From positions 1 to 6,066 of the forward strand of contig JANQIS010000148.1 of the NCBI GenBank assembly GCA_028282045.1: a stretch of 6,066 bases of DNA, given 5' to 3'. The stretch is from Gammaproteobacteria bacterium. Its GTDB lineage: Bacteria > Pseudomonadota > Gammaproteobacteria > Francisellales > CACEW01. Shown one piece after another: positions 1 through 5,874 of this stretch; the first letter of the stretch is position 1; the number at the start of each line of letters is the position of its first letter. The position numbers and the translations under genes were made by a program. A model generated the notes under the pieces. The model made no database searches. It worked only from the letters and a program-made list of their open reading frames with translations, and was not told the DNA's origin.

Positions 1-224
1 ACGTTGTAGGGCACTTTGGCATTCACATCAACAGCACCATATTGATTCAATGGTGGTTTGCCATCACTAAACGCTGCGGGTGCGGCAGGTGTTGTTGGCG
101 TTTTGGCAGCAGCATGGGCTGGCGGCGTTTTGCCTGCCGGCGATGCAGGAGGTTGCACGCTTGTCGCCGCAACGCTGCAGGTAGTTATGGCGCTAAATGC
201 GATAAACGAAAAAATGCCTTTCAT
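1..224 (-). CDS. Exported Ala/Pro-rich protein, N-terminal part (cut by window edge)
   Basis: Only the first 74 codons are in the window; the C-terminus lies beyond position 1. The protein begins MKGIFSFIAFSAITTCSVAA, a short basic start followed by a hydrophobic core and a V-A-A site that suits signal peptidase I cleavage after about residue 20. The cysteine at residue 16 is preceded by I-T-T, a poor lipobox, so a lipoprotein is less likely. Residues 21 to about 52 form a low-complexity linker rich in Ala, Pro, Thr and Lys, and the conserved-looking part starts around residue 53 (FSDGKPPLNQYGAVDV). The product is therefore expected in the periplasm or envelope. The start ATG has AAAGG about nine bases upstream. 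The gene is separated by 105 bases from the end of the upstream gene. I do not recognise the family; too little of the mature domain is visible. Confidence 0.7.
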   Translation of the reverse strand, partial: MKGIFSFIAFSAITTCSVAATSVQPPASPAGKTPPAHAAAKTPTTPAAPAAFSDGKPPLNQYGAVDVNAKVPYN

Positions 225-266
225 GAGGTTGAGCCTTTAGTTACTCTCTATTTGTTACGTATGGTA

Positions 267-292
267 GGCAGTCAGCCAAGCGCTGTCTAGCC
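267..292 (-). other. Imperfect hairpin between two minus-strand genes
   Basis: In the gap 225-329 the outer bases GGC (267-269) can pair with GCC (290-292), and AGTCAGC (270-276) with GCTGTCT (282-288). There is one T-T mismatch, one bulged A and a five-base loop. It lies about 40 bases after the stop of the 412-residue gene. No T-run follows it in the direction of transcription, so it is not a standard intrinsic terminator; it may be a weak pause, an mRNA 3' end structure, or chance. The rest of this gap shows no clear promoter. Confidence 0.25.
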
Positions 293-329
293 TGAATACT
301 TGCCAATTAGTACCTCAATGACATTATGA

Positions 330-1568
330 CTATCCTCCCTGCGCTGGCCCTGCTTGAAGAGCGGCTTCAGCACCAGGGACACAGTACCGATCAAAAAATA
401 CCGAAGTATAATGCGTCACATCAGGGCTGAAGTGATTCTTTCTAAATAGAGATATTACCTTATCTATCATTTTTTCCAGAAAGCTCGATGCATCAGGGTT
501 CTTGCCTTGCATACGCATTTGTACACGATCAATAACAGGCTCAAGGGTTGACCATTGTTTCCCGACATGGGTAATAAATTGTTCAGACGGTTCATATTGT
601 GCCTCTATCTTTGCAGTGTTAACTCCCACAGCATCGTCCACCTTATTGAATTGGGTCGCAGTTTCAAGAAATGCCGAGCATAACAGCTCATGTAATTGTA
701 GGTAGGCAGATCTATCTTGAGCAGATAAAGTTGCCTTATTTATTTCTGTCCACAGATTATCCATTAGGCTTTTGGAACACAAAAAGAAATCTTTATAACT
801 AAAGTCTCCATCTTGCGGATCCCACTTGTGTGGTGTTTCACTTGTCAATTCCCAGCGGTGTAATTCGTTTTCTATTTGTTGACGAGATTGCTGAATCTGC
901 CGATATCTGCTATCAATGAGATCTAAGGCATGTTGATAGTCACTATCGTTGTTACCCACAGCCTGAAGTATTGCCGCATTAAGTGCGTCAAACCCTGTAC
1001 CACTAACATGCTGCCAGGTTATGGTTTTAGTATCAGCAGAGACATTAGCAGTACACTGTAGCGAAACCTCAAATTTTCTTCCCTTACATTCGACAGTGCC
1101 AGTAAAGCTTTCTGTATAAACGATATTACCATCGGCTGAGATTGCAAAAGTCGGAGGTATGACCCAACGGTTATCAGTTCCCTCAAAACTCGCCGTACCT
1201 TTGGGAAGGGCCATCAAAAATTCTTCGAAAGCTGACATACCCAGCCCACAAATGCCATCTACTCTGGCGTAGTCCAGTAAAAACTCTGCAACCTCACGGT
1301 TTACACCATGCGCTTGAAAAGTGCTAATTAACGCTTGCACATCATCCGGTGTTATTGTTTTTTCGCTGACGTTTGGCGGTTGGTATTGTCCTTTGTCCGG
1401 AAAAACGATCTCCAATCCCTGCACGCTATAACATCTTAACCAGTCTCTAAGTGAATCACATTTGCTTAACTCTAACTGTTTATCTTCAAGCGCATTGATA
1501 ATAATCTGACTCTGCGTTTCTAACCAATTCAAACTTTCTCTAAATTGTGTCAGTGCCCTCCCGTTCAT
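330..1568 (-). CDS. Unrecognised 412-residue protein, probably cytoplasmic or secreted without signal peptide
   Basis: I do not recognise this protein. It has no signal peptide and no membrane segment. The N-terminal 120 residues look mostly helical. Residues about 133-190 look like a beta-rich segment (WVIPPTFAISADGNIVYTES, then alternating hydrophobic strands to WQHVSGTG). Residues about 207-245 are charged and Gln-rich with heptad-like spacing, possibly a short coiled coil (RYRQIQQSRQQIENELHRWE). Residues 250-395 again look helical, with a lysine-rich patch near 370-378. The last 15 residues switch to an Ala/Gly/Pro/Gln tail ending in Gly-Gly. Eight cysteines are scattered without a metal-binding spacing. 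The ATG at 1568 has AAAGG ten bases upstream, in a 76-base gap after the preceding gene, so it may have its own promoter or be read from the recJ operon. By eye the gene is AT-richer than its neighbours. The overall look, a large soluble protein without known domains, would fit an accessory gene or a secreted effector, but that is a guess. Confidence 0.8.
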   Translation of the reverse strand: MNGRALTQFRESLNWLETQSQIIINALEDKQLELSKCDSLRDWLRCYSVQGLEIVFPDKGQYQPPNVSEKTITPDDVQALISTFQAHGVNREVAEFLLDYARVDGICGLGMSAFEEFLMALPKGTASFEGTDNRWVIPPTFAISADGNIVYTESFTGTVECKGRKFEVSLQCTANVSADTKTITWQHVSGTGFDALNAAILQAVGNNDSDYQHALDLIDSRYRQIQQSRQQIENELHRWELTSETPHKWDPQDGDFSYKDFFLCSKSLMDNLWTEINKATLSAQDRSAYLQLHELLCSAFLETATQFNKVDDAVGVNTAKIEAQYEPSEQFITHVGKQWSTLEPVIDRVQMRMQGKNPDASSFLEKMIDKVISLFRKNHFSPDVTHYTSVFFDRYCVPGAEAALQAGPAQGG

Positions 1569-1644
1569 ATAAATTTAACCTTTATTCACACACTTAAGGC
1601 CCACCCTAAACAAACAGTTAAACACAAGCAATACATAAATAATT
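1569..1644 (-). promoter_or_regulatory. AT-rich gap with a possible weak promoter for the 412-residue gene
   Basis: This 76-base gap follows the stop of the methyltransferase gene. On the minus strand it holds TTGCTT, then 17 bases, then TAGGGT, a fair -35 with a poor -10, followed by a ribosome binding site AAAGG at 1583-1579. No hairpin with a T-run is present, so read-through from the upstream operon is equally possible. Confidence 0.2.
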
Positions 1645-2499
1645 TTAGTTTTTTAATATACTGACATCCACTAATACCTCACCCTCGTTATTCACACGCT
1701 GTAAAGGCACTGATACATCACCTCCCCAAGCATGACCATAGCTCACTTCCAGTGAAACCGGATACAGGCCATTTGGTAATTGTAAATGTTGATACGCTGC
1801 CAGCATCGCCCGCCAACGTTGCCGGCCCATTAAACCACGCCGGCGCTGCGGGTGACGATTGGTCTGGCCTAACAAGTGTAAATCCTGCAAGATGGTTGCC
1901 ACATCTTGATAGGTTACCGTCAAACGCTCGACATCCATTACCGGATCTTGCAAACCGGCTGCGAGCATAGCATCACCCCATTCGTGCAAATCCAAAAACA
2001 CATTAACGTGTGGTCGGGTATCTACCTCAACCCAGGCCTGACGTAACTCCCGATAACTATCAGGGCCTAAGGAAGTAAACATCAACAAACCGCCAGGTTT
2101 GAGCACCCGTTGACACTCGCTCATAACTGCCCCGGGGTGCTGCGACCAATACAATGCCAAGTGGGAAAAAAGTAAATCAACGCTATTATCGGCCAAAGGA
2201 ATATGTTGCATATGGGCAGTAAGAGCATGAATGCGCCGCGACCAACGTTTTGACTTTGACATCATTACTCTATTGCGTTGATGCGCCCAATCCAGTGCAT
2301 AAATCCGCGCTTTGGGATATTGCGCGCTTAACCGCTGGGTCATAGCGCCGGTACCACTACCAACATCGAGAATCACACCGGGCTTATACTTGACCGCCGC
2401 CAAGCGCTCTAACAAGCGCATACCGAGTGTATCAATGACTTGATAACAAGCATCAGGCCAGTGTGTATGGCGATTGAAGGCATCATTACGACTTAACAT
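1645..2499 (-). CDS. BioC/NDUFAF5-like class I SAM-dependent methyltransferase
   Basis: The protein (284 residues from this start) has a Rossmann-fold methyltransferase domain. Motif I, ILDVGSGTG, is at about residues 43-51 and binds S-adenosylmethionine; an acidic post-strand-2 residue lies in YALDWAHQR (about 67-75); motif IV-like SVDLLFSHLALYW is at 106-118; and VLKPGGLLMF is at 132-141. The C-terminal half carries the stretch HVNVFLDLHEWGDAMLAAGL and then PVMDVERLTVTY, typical of the group that includes BioC (O-methylation of malonyl-ACP, opening biotin synthesis) and mitochondrial NDUFAF5 (a complex I assembly factor reported to hydroxylate an arginine). It is longer than E. coli BioC (251 residues) and is not among other bio genes here, so the BioC role is uncertain and I give no symbol. 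Start choice: ATG at 2499 has GAG seven bases upstream; ATG at 2502 and GTG at 2511 are in-frame alternatives. All overlap the end of the recJ-like gene, implying translational coupling. Confidence 0.82.
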   Translation of the reverse strand: MLSRNDAFNRHTHWPDACYQVIDTLGMRLLERLAAVKYKPGVILDVGSGTGAMTQRLSAQYPKARIYALDWAHQRNRVMMSKSKRWSRRIHALTAHMQHIPLADNSVDLLFSHLALYWSQHPGAVMSECQRVLKPGGLLMFTSLGPDSYRELRQAWVEVDTRPHVNVFLDLHEWGDAMLAAGLQDPVMDVERLTVTYQDVATILQDLHLLGQTNRHPQRRRGLMGRQRWRAMLAAYQHLQLPNGLYPVSLEVSYGHAWGGDVSVPLQRVNNEGEVLVDVSILKN

Positions 2500-4261
2500 C
2501 ATCACGCTCACAATACGTTAACTGTAGCTGTAAACTACGCTGATCACGAAAATAATTATCCGTCAGTTGATACACAGCATTCACCTGATCACCCGGCTTA
2601 ATGACAATGCTCTGCCCTGGCTCACAAGCATTAAACCAAATGGCACGCACACAGTGTGATTCATGTGCTAGCATAAGCTGTGCATGGATCTGATCAGCGC
2701 CGACCATACGTACTTCATTGACCGTAAACTTACCTTCAAATAACGGTGGTTCAAATTCACGTCCATACGGCCCGATGGCGTGCAGCTCATCCACCAACGT
2801 CAAAGACAGCGTTTCAACAGGTAATACGCCGTCAGTCCACAACACAGGACCAATATCTTCAGCACACAGTTGATAACGTGCTGCCGTTTCAAAGGCGGTT
2901 TTAAACAAATCCAAATCAGCCAGACGTATGCTTACTCCGGCGGCACCTTGGTGTCCCCCAAAGCTCACTAATAAACCAGGGTTATGATCTGCCACATGCT
3001 GCAAAGCTTCACGCATATCCAAAGTATCAATGCTGCGCGCCGAACCGGTAATAATATCGGCCTGGTTGATTTTAGGAGAGAATAAAATGGTTGGCCGGCC
3101 AAACTGATCTTTAATGCGGCTGGCCGCAATGCCATGCACACCAGCATGGCCTTCTGGCAACCAGGCAACAATACTCCACTGCCCTGCCGCCACTTGTTGC
3201 TGTGCCTGCTGTGTTGCTTGTTGTACCAGTGTTTTTTGTATGGCTTTACGCGACTGGTTTTGTTCCCATAAGCGCTGTGCCCAGGGACCCGCTTCGCTCA
3301 GGCTACCGGAGAGTAAGAAATTGACAGAACCAAATGCATCGGCCAAACGCCCATCACTATTGAGCAGTGGCCCCACGGTAAACCCTAAATCTTCAGCATT
3401 CATATGCGGTCGGCGCAATAGTGGTCGAATTGCCTGCCAGCAAGGACGTTGGCTTTGGTTAATTTTATGCAGGCCATAACGCACCACAGCACGGTTATTA
3501 ACACTACGCGAGAGGCTGACACAATCCGCCACCGTACCCACAGCCACATAATCAAGCACTTCGGTCATCGGTGGTGCTTGCGCAGTGAGCAAGCCCACTT
3601 CAATCATGCGCCGGCGTACTGCCGCCATTAATAACCAGGCCACCATGCAACCGGCAATATAGCGATCAGCATATTCACAATCCGGCCGTGTTGGATTCAC
3701 TACAGCATAGGCGCTCTTAGGGATACCTTCTGCCGGGATGGTATGATGATCAGTGACAATGACATCAATTCCGGCAGCCTTGAGCTGGGCAATACGCGGT
3801 TCATCAGCACTACCGTTATCGGCGGTAATCACCACACCAGGGCGTGGGTCTGCTGCTAAAATACGCTGAGCTAAACCTTCAGATAAACCATAACCTTCTT
3901 GCATACGGTGGCCGATATAGGATTGGATATGCTCTGATGAGAACCCTAAAATTTCCGTTAATGCTACATACAATACTGCATGGCTGGTTTGACCATCACA
4001 GTCATGATCTGTCTCAAGGGCGATAATTTCGCCCTGCTCGATTGCAAGGATAATCCGTTTCACTGCCCGATCAATATCTTTAAGCGTAAAGGGTGAGTCT
4101 AACTGACTTAAACGTGGATCAATCACACCTTCCACACCCATCTGCTCCTGCCACCGTCCGGCAATCACCCGCGCTACGACTTCTGAACAACCTCGTGCCT
4201 GACATTGGGCATAGGCCGATTGATCAAGCGGACGCTGACGTACTTCAATCACCTCACTCAT
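2486..4261 (-). CDS. recJ: RecJ-like single-stranded-DNA exonuclease (DHH/DHHA1 family), divergent
   Basis: The 591-residue product is close to E. coli RecJ length (577) and shows its domain order. RecJ degrades single-stranded DNA 5' to 3' in recombination and mismatch repair, using Mn/Mg ions in the cytoplasm. Visible motifs: motif I DHDCDG at 85-90 (usually D-[YF]-D-A-D-G), HRMQEGYGLS at 118-127, motif II ITADNG at 145-150, motif III DHH at 171-173, motif IV VGTVADCVSLSRSVNNR at 241-257, and NSDGRL at 301-306. DHHA1 domain: GVHGIAASRIKDQFGRPTIL at 374-393 and FGGHQGAAG at 434-442. An OB-fold-like end (about 480-585) includes GPYGREFEPPLF, where most RecJ proteins have GPFGxGNPxP. The metal-ligand aspartates and DHH histidines are kept, so activity is plausible. 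A Gln-rich helix lies at about 347-357. The ATG at 4261 overlaps the upstream stop as ATGA, which decides the start over an in-frame GTG at 4297. The symbol rests on family match; a RecJ paralogue with another substrate is possible. Confidence 0.85.
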   Translation of the reverse strand: MSEVIEVRQRPLDQSAYAQCQARGCSEVVARVIAGRWQEQMGVEGVIDPRLSQLDSPFTLKDIDRAVKRIILAIEQGEIIALETDHDCDGQTSHAVLYVALTEILGFSSEHIQSYIGHRMQEGYGLSEGLAQRILAADPRPGVVITADNGSADEPRIAQLKAAGIDVIVTDHHTIPAEGIPKSAYAVVNPTRPDCEYADRYIAGCMVAWLLMAAVRRRMIEVGLLTAQAPPMTEVLDYVAVGTVADCVSLSRSVNNRAVVRYGLHKINQSQRPCWQAIRPLLRRPHMNAEDLGFTVGPLLNSDGRLADAFGSVNFLLSGSLSEAGPWAQRLWEQNQSRKAIQKTLVQQATQQAQQQVAAGQWSIVAWLPEGHAGVHGIAASRIKDQFGRPTILFSPKINQADIITGSARSIDTLDMREALQHVADHNPGLLVSFGGHQGAAGVSIRLADLDLFKTAFETAARYQLCAEDIGPVLWTDGVLPVETLSLTLVDELHAIGPYGREFEPPLFEGKFTVNEVRMVGADQIHAQLMLAHESHCVRAIWFNACEPGQSIVIKPGDQVNAVYQLTDNYFRDQRSLQLQLTYCERDDVKS

Positions 4262-4698
4262 CGCCACGGCCACCATGAATACCGGCGCCAAAACCACACA
4301 CTATCAACCGTTAGCAGCTCTTGTTGCTGGCGTTGTTGATTCACGGGGTGGGTATGTAGCAACATTTGGATTTCGGTCATACGCTGACGCCAAAGAACAG
4401 CATCTTCACCTCGAGGCAGGTAAGGGCTGATTTCTTTGTTGATTATTTTGTGCAGCGGCGTGGTACTTAAATGTGGCTGTTGATTGACCCGGCACCGCCA
4501 CGCTAATGGGTTGTTATCGCAGCATAAGCTAATATCATCCCCTGATAGTAGTTTGTTAATTGCGTCACACAATTGCTGTGCTTCATCAAGTGTGAGTGAC
4601 AACATAGCCGGATCTAAACAATAAATCCCATTTTGCGCCACCTTGAACGGCACAGGGTCAGCCTGCAAGCCATGGCTTTTATCAGTGGGATTGGCCAT
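4258..4698 (-). CDS. RpfE-family protein core (often annotated as phosphoglycerate mutase-like), apparently truncated
   Basis: The 146-residue product matches, from memory, the central part of the RpfE regulatory-protein family (named from the Xanthomonas rpf region, where rpfE lies beside recJ). Recognisable pieces are LQADPVPFKV (11-20), LSLTLDEAQQL (33-43), ISPYLPRGEDAVLWRQRMTE (90-109), IQMLLHTHPVN (110-120) and VDSVWFW (131-137). The biochemical function of the family is not established to my knowledge. Family members I recall are around 300 residues, with about 100 residues before the ADPV motif and more after the W-x-W-G-G-G motif; here both ends are missing. After VWFW the frame reads RRYSWWPWR and stops, whereas an adjacent frame reads GAGIHGGRGDE and stops at 4254, which fits the family motif better and suggests an indel. 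The ATG at 4698 has no clear ribosome binding site and lies next to a 9-base tandem repeat. The stop overlaps the recJ-like start (ATGA). Confidence 0.7.
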   Translation of the reverse strand: MANPTDKSHGLQADPVPFKVAQNGIYCLDPAMLSLTLDEAQQLCDAINKLLSGDDISLCCDNNPLAWRCRVNQQPHLSTTPLHKIINKEISPYLPRGEDAVLWRQRMTEIQMLLHTHPVNQQRQQQELLTVDSVWFWRRYSWWPWR

Positions 4699-4715
4699 AA
4701 TGTTATTAATGTTAT
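4698..4715. repeat. Perfect 9-base tandem repeat in the divergent gap
   Basis: TAATGTTAT occurs twice head to tail at 4698-4706 and 4707-4715. It touches the start codon of the RpfE-like gene and fills half of the 33-base gap that separates it from the plus-strand Mth938-domain gene. On the plus strand the repeat includes TGTTATTAA, an extended -10-like sequence at 4701-4709 without a good -35. Promoter elements for both directions would have to overlap here or lie inside the flanking genes. It could be a direct-repeat operator or simple slippage duplication. Confidence 0.5.
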
Positions 4716-4731
4716 CTGCTTTAGTGTGCTC

Positions 4732-5100
4732 ATGAATATAGCATTGGAGCGGCCAAATGCCGACTACTTCATTAAGTCCTACCAACCTGGCAAGCTCAGC
4801 TTGAACCATGGTGAGTATCAACATAGTATCGTGGTGTATCAGGACCAACTGATTAGTGATTGGCAGGTTAACACTATTAATGATTTAACGGCTGATCATA
4901 TTGAGCAACTCGTCAGCATGGGCCCTAAAATAATTTTACTGGGCACGGGCAAAACGCATGAGTTCCCCGACGCGGCCATACTGGCACATGCTTATCAACA
5001 TGGTATTGGTGTTGAGATCATGCAAACGGATGCAGCGTGTCACACTTATAATATTCTGGCCAGCGAAGGCCGTGACGTACTTGCAGCATTGATGATATAG
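4732..5100 (+). CDS. Mth938-like domain protein (DUF498, NDUFAF3-related)
   Basis: The 122-residue product is a complete single-domain member of the Mth938/DUF498 family, a small alpha/beta fold shared with the mitochondrial complex I assembly factor NDUFAF3. The biochemical role in bacteria is unknown to me. Family marks are the start MNIALERPNADYFIKSYQPG, HSIVVYQDQLISDW at 31-44, the glycine motif LLGTGKTHEFP at 69-79, and GIGVEIMQTDAACHTYNIL at 91-109 with a conserved cysteine at 103. The length is normal. I chose ATG 4732 because it matches the usual family N-terminus; the frame stays open upstream to 4633, but that part would overlap the divergent RpfE-like gene and has no family match. 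There is no convincing ribosome binding site. The gene is four bases from lpxH and probably in one transcript with it. Confidence 0.85.
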   Translation: MNIALERPNADYFIKSYQPGKLSLNHGEYQHSIVVYQDQLISDWQVNTINDLTADHIEQLVSMGPKIILLGTGKTHEFPDAAILAHAYQHGIGVEIMQTDAACHTYNILASEGRDVLAALMI

Positions 5101-5104
5101 CGAT

Positions 5105-5842
5105 ATGAAGCAACCCGCCCCTTTTTCCCTTATTATCTCCGATTTGCATTTAACTGAGGCACGCCCTGAGGCTATAGCACTGTTCGAGCAGTTTATTGAA
5201 CACGTAGCCCCTCAAGCACAGCAACTTTATATTCTGGGAGATTTCTTTGAATTTTGGATTGGTGATGACGACCTGACACCATTGCATCAACACGTGATTG
5301 ATTTGCTGGCCTCATTGCAACAATATGGTACTACAGTGTATATTATGCATGGCAATCGAGATTTTTTATTGGGTAAGCGCTTACTGAGTGCCTGCTCGGC
5401 ACAGTTTTTGCCCGACCCGAGTGTAGTAGACTTTTATGGCACACCAACTTTACTGGTACATGGCGATAGCCTCTGCACTGATGATATCGGCTACCAACGT
5501 TATCGCAAGGTGGTAAACCAACGCTGGCTACAATGGTTATTTTGTCATTGCCCCTTGCGTTGGCGCCGCTGGATTGCGACCAAGCTACGCAATAGTAACC
5601 CCCATGTTGACCATCCAAAGCGCCCCATCAATGTCGGCCATGTGGCGGATGTTAATCCTGATGCTGCACAACAGGCTTTTGTTACCCATCGGGTGTCACG
5701 CATTATCCATGGCCACACCCACCGTTACGCCAAACATTGGCATCACCATGGTGTGCGCTATGTGATGAGCGATTGGCACAGTCATGGCAGTTATCTGAAA
5801 GTGACGCCTGATGGTGTCATCATGTATGACTTTGCGCTATGA
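5105..5842 (+). CDS. lpxH: UDP-2,3-diacylglucosamine diphosphatase LpxH
   Basis: LpxH hydrolyses UDP-2,3-diacylglucosamine to lipid X (2,3-diacylglucosamine 1-phosphate) and UMP, the fourth step of lipid A synthesis, at the cytoplasmic face of the inner membrane. The 245 residues match the usual length (240 in E. coli). All metallophosphoesterase motifs are present: SDLHL (Asp13, His15), GDFFEFWIGDDD (Asp46), GNRDFLLG (Asn84), LVHGDSLCTDD (His119) and HGHTH (His204, His206), which together hold the two Mn ions. The helical insertion characteristic of LpxH is visible around 128-165, with basic and aromatic residues (RWLQWLFCHCPLRWRRWIAT) suited to contact with acyl chains and membrane. It starts four bases after the Mth938-domain stop with no strong ribosome binding site, suggesting translational coupling. 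Its presence shows a Gram-negative host making lipid A. Intact by sequence. Confidence 0.96.
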   Translation: MKQPAPFSLIISDLHLTEARPEAIALFEQFIEHVAPQAQQLYILGDFFEFWIGDDDLTPLHQHVIDLLASLQQYGTTVYIMHGNRDFLLGKRLLSACSAQFLPDPSVVDFYGTPTLLVHGDSLCTDDIGYQRYRKVVNQRWLQWLFCHCPLRWRRWIATKLRNSNPHVDHPKRPINVGHVADVNPDAAQQAFVTHRVSRIIHGHTHRYAKHWHHHGVRYVMSDWHSHGSYLKVTPDGVIMYDFAL

Positions 5843-5874
5843 TAGCCCTATTAGAATTCAGCCATTAAATGACC

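Noticed and set aside
42..290. Plus-strand open frame rich in Cys, Arg and Trp
   Set aside because: It is the antisense shadow of the exported Ala/Pro-rich gene, whose minus-strand frame has a proper signal peptide. The Cys/Arg richness comes from complementing Ala/Pro codons.
1584..1615. Possible terminator after the methyltransferase gene
   Set aside because: The GGGTGGGCC/TTAAG region forms only a very weak stem and has no T-run.
3180..3240. Repeat-like TGTTGC/TTGTTG stretch
   Set aside because: It encodes the Gln-rich helix of the RecJ-like protein and is not an independent repeat array.
3114..3479. Cys-rich 121-residue plus-strand open frame
   Set aside because: It lies entirely antisense to conserved RecJ-like domains and its residues merely mirror Gln- and Ala-rich coding sequence.
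4262..4297. GTG start at 4297 for the RecJ-like gene
   Set aside because: It adds 12 residues without family match, while ATG at 4261 overlaps the upstream stop as ATGA, a common coupled arrangement.
4633..4731. Longer start for the Mth938-domain protein
   Set aside because: The extra 33 residues overlap the divergent RpfE-like coding region and precede the normal family N-terminus MNIALE.
4699..4848. N-terminal extension of the RpfE-like gene up to 4848
   Set aside because: It would be antisense to the conserved Mth938-domain gene and carries no RpfE-family residues; the ATG at 4698 is a better start.
5343..5618. Minus-strand 91-residue open frame inside lpxH
   Set aside because: It is a shadow of the fully conserved lpxH coding sequence.
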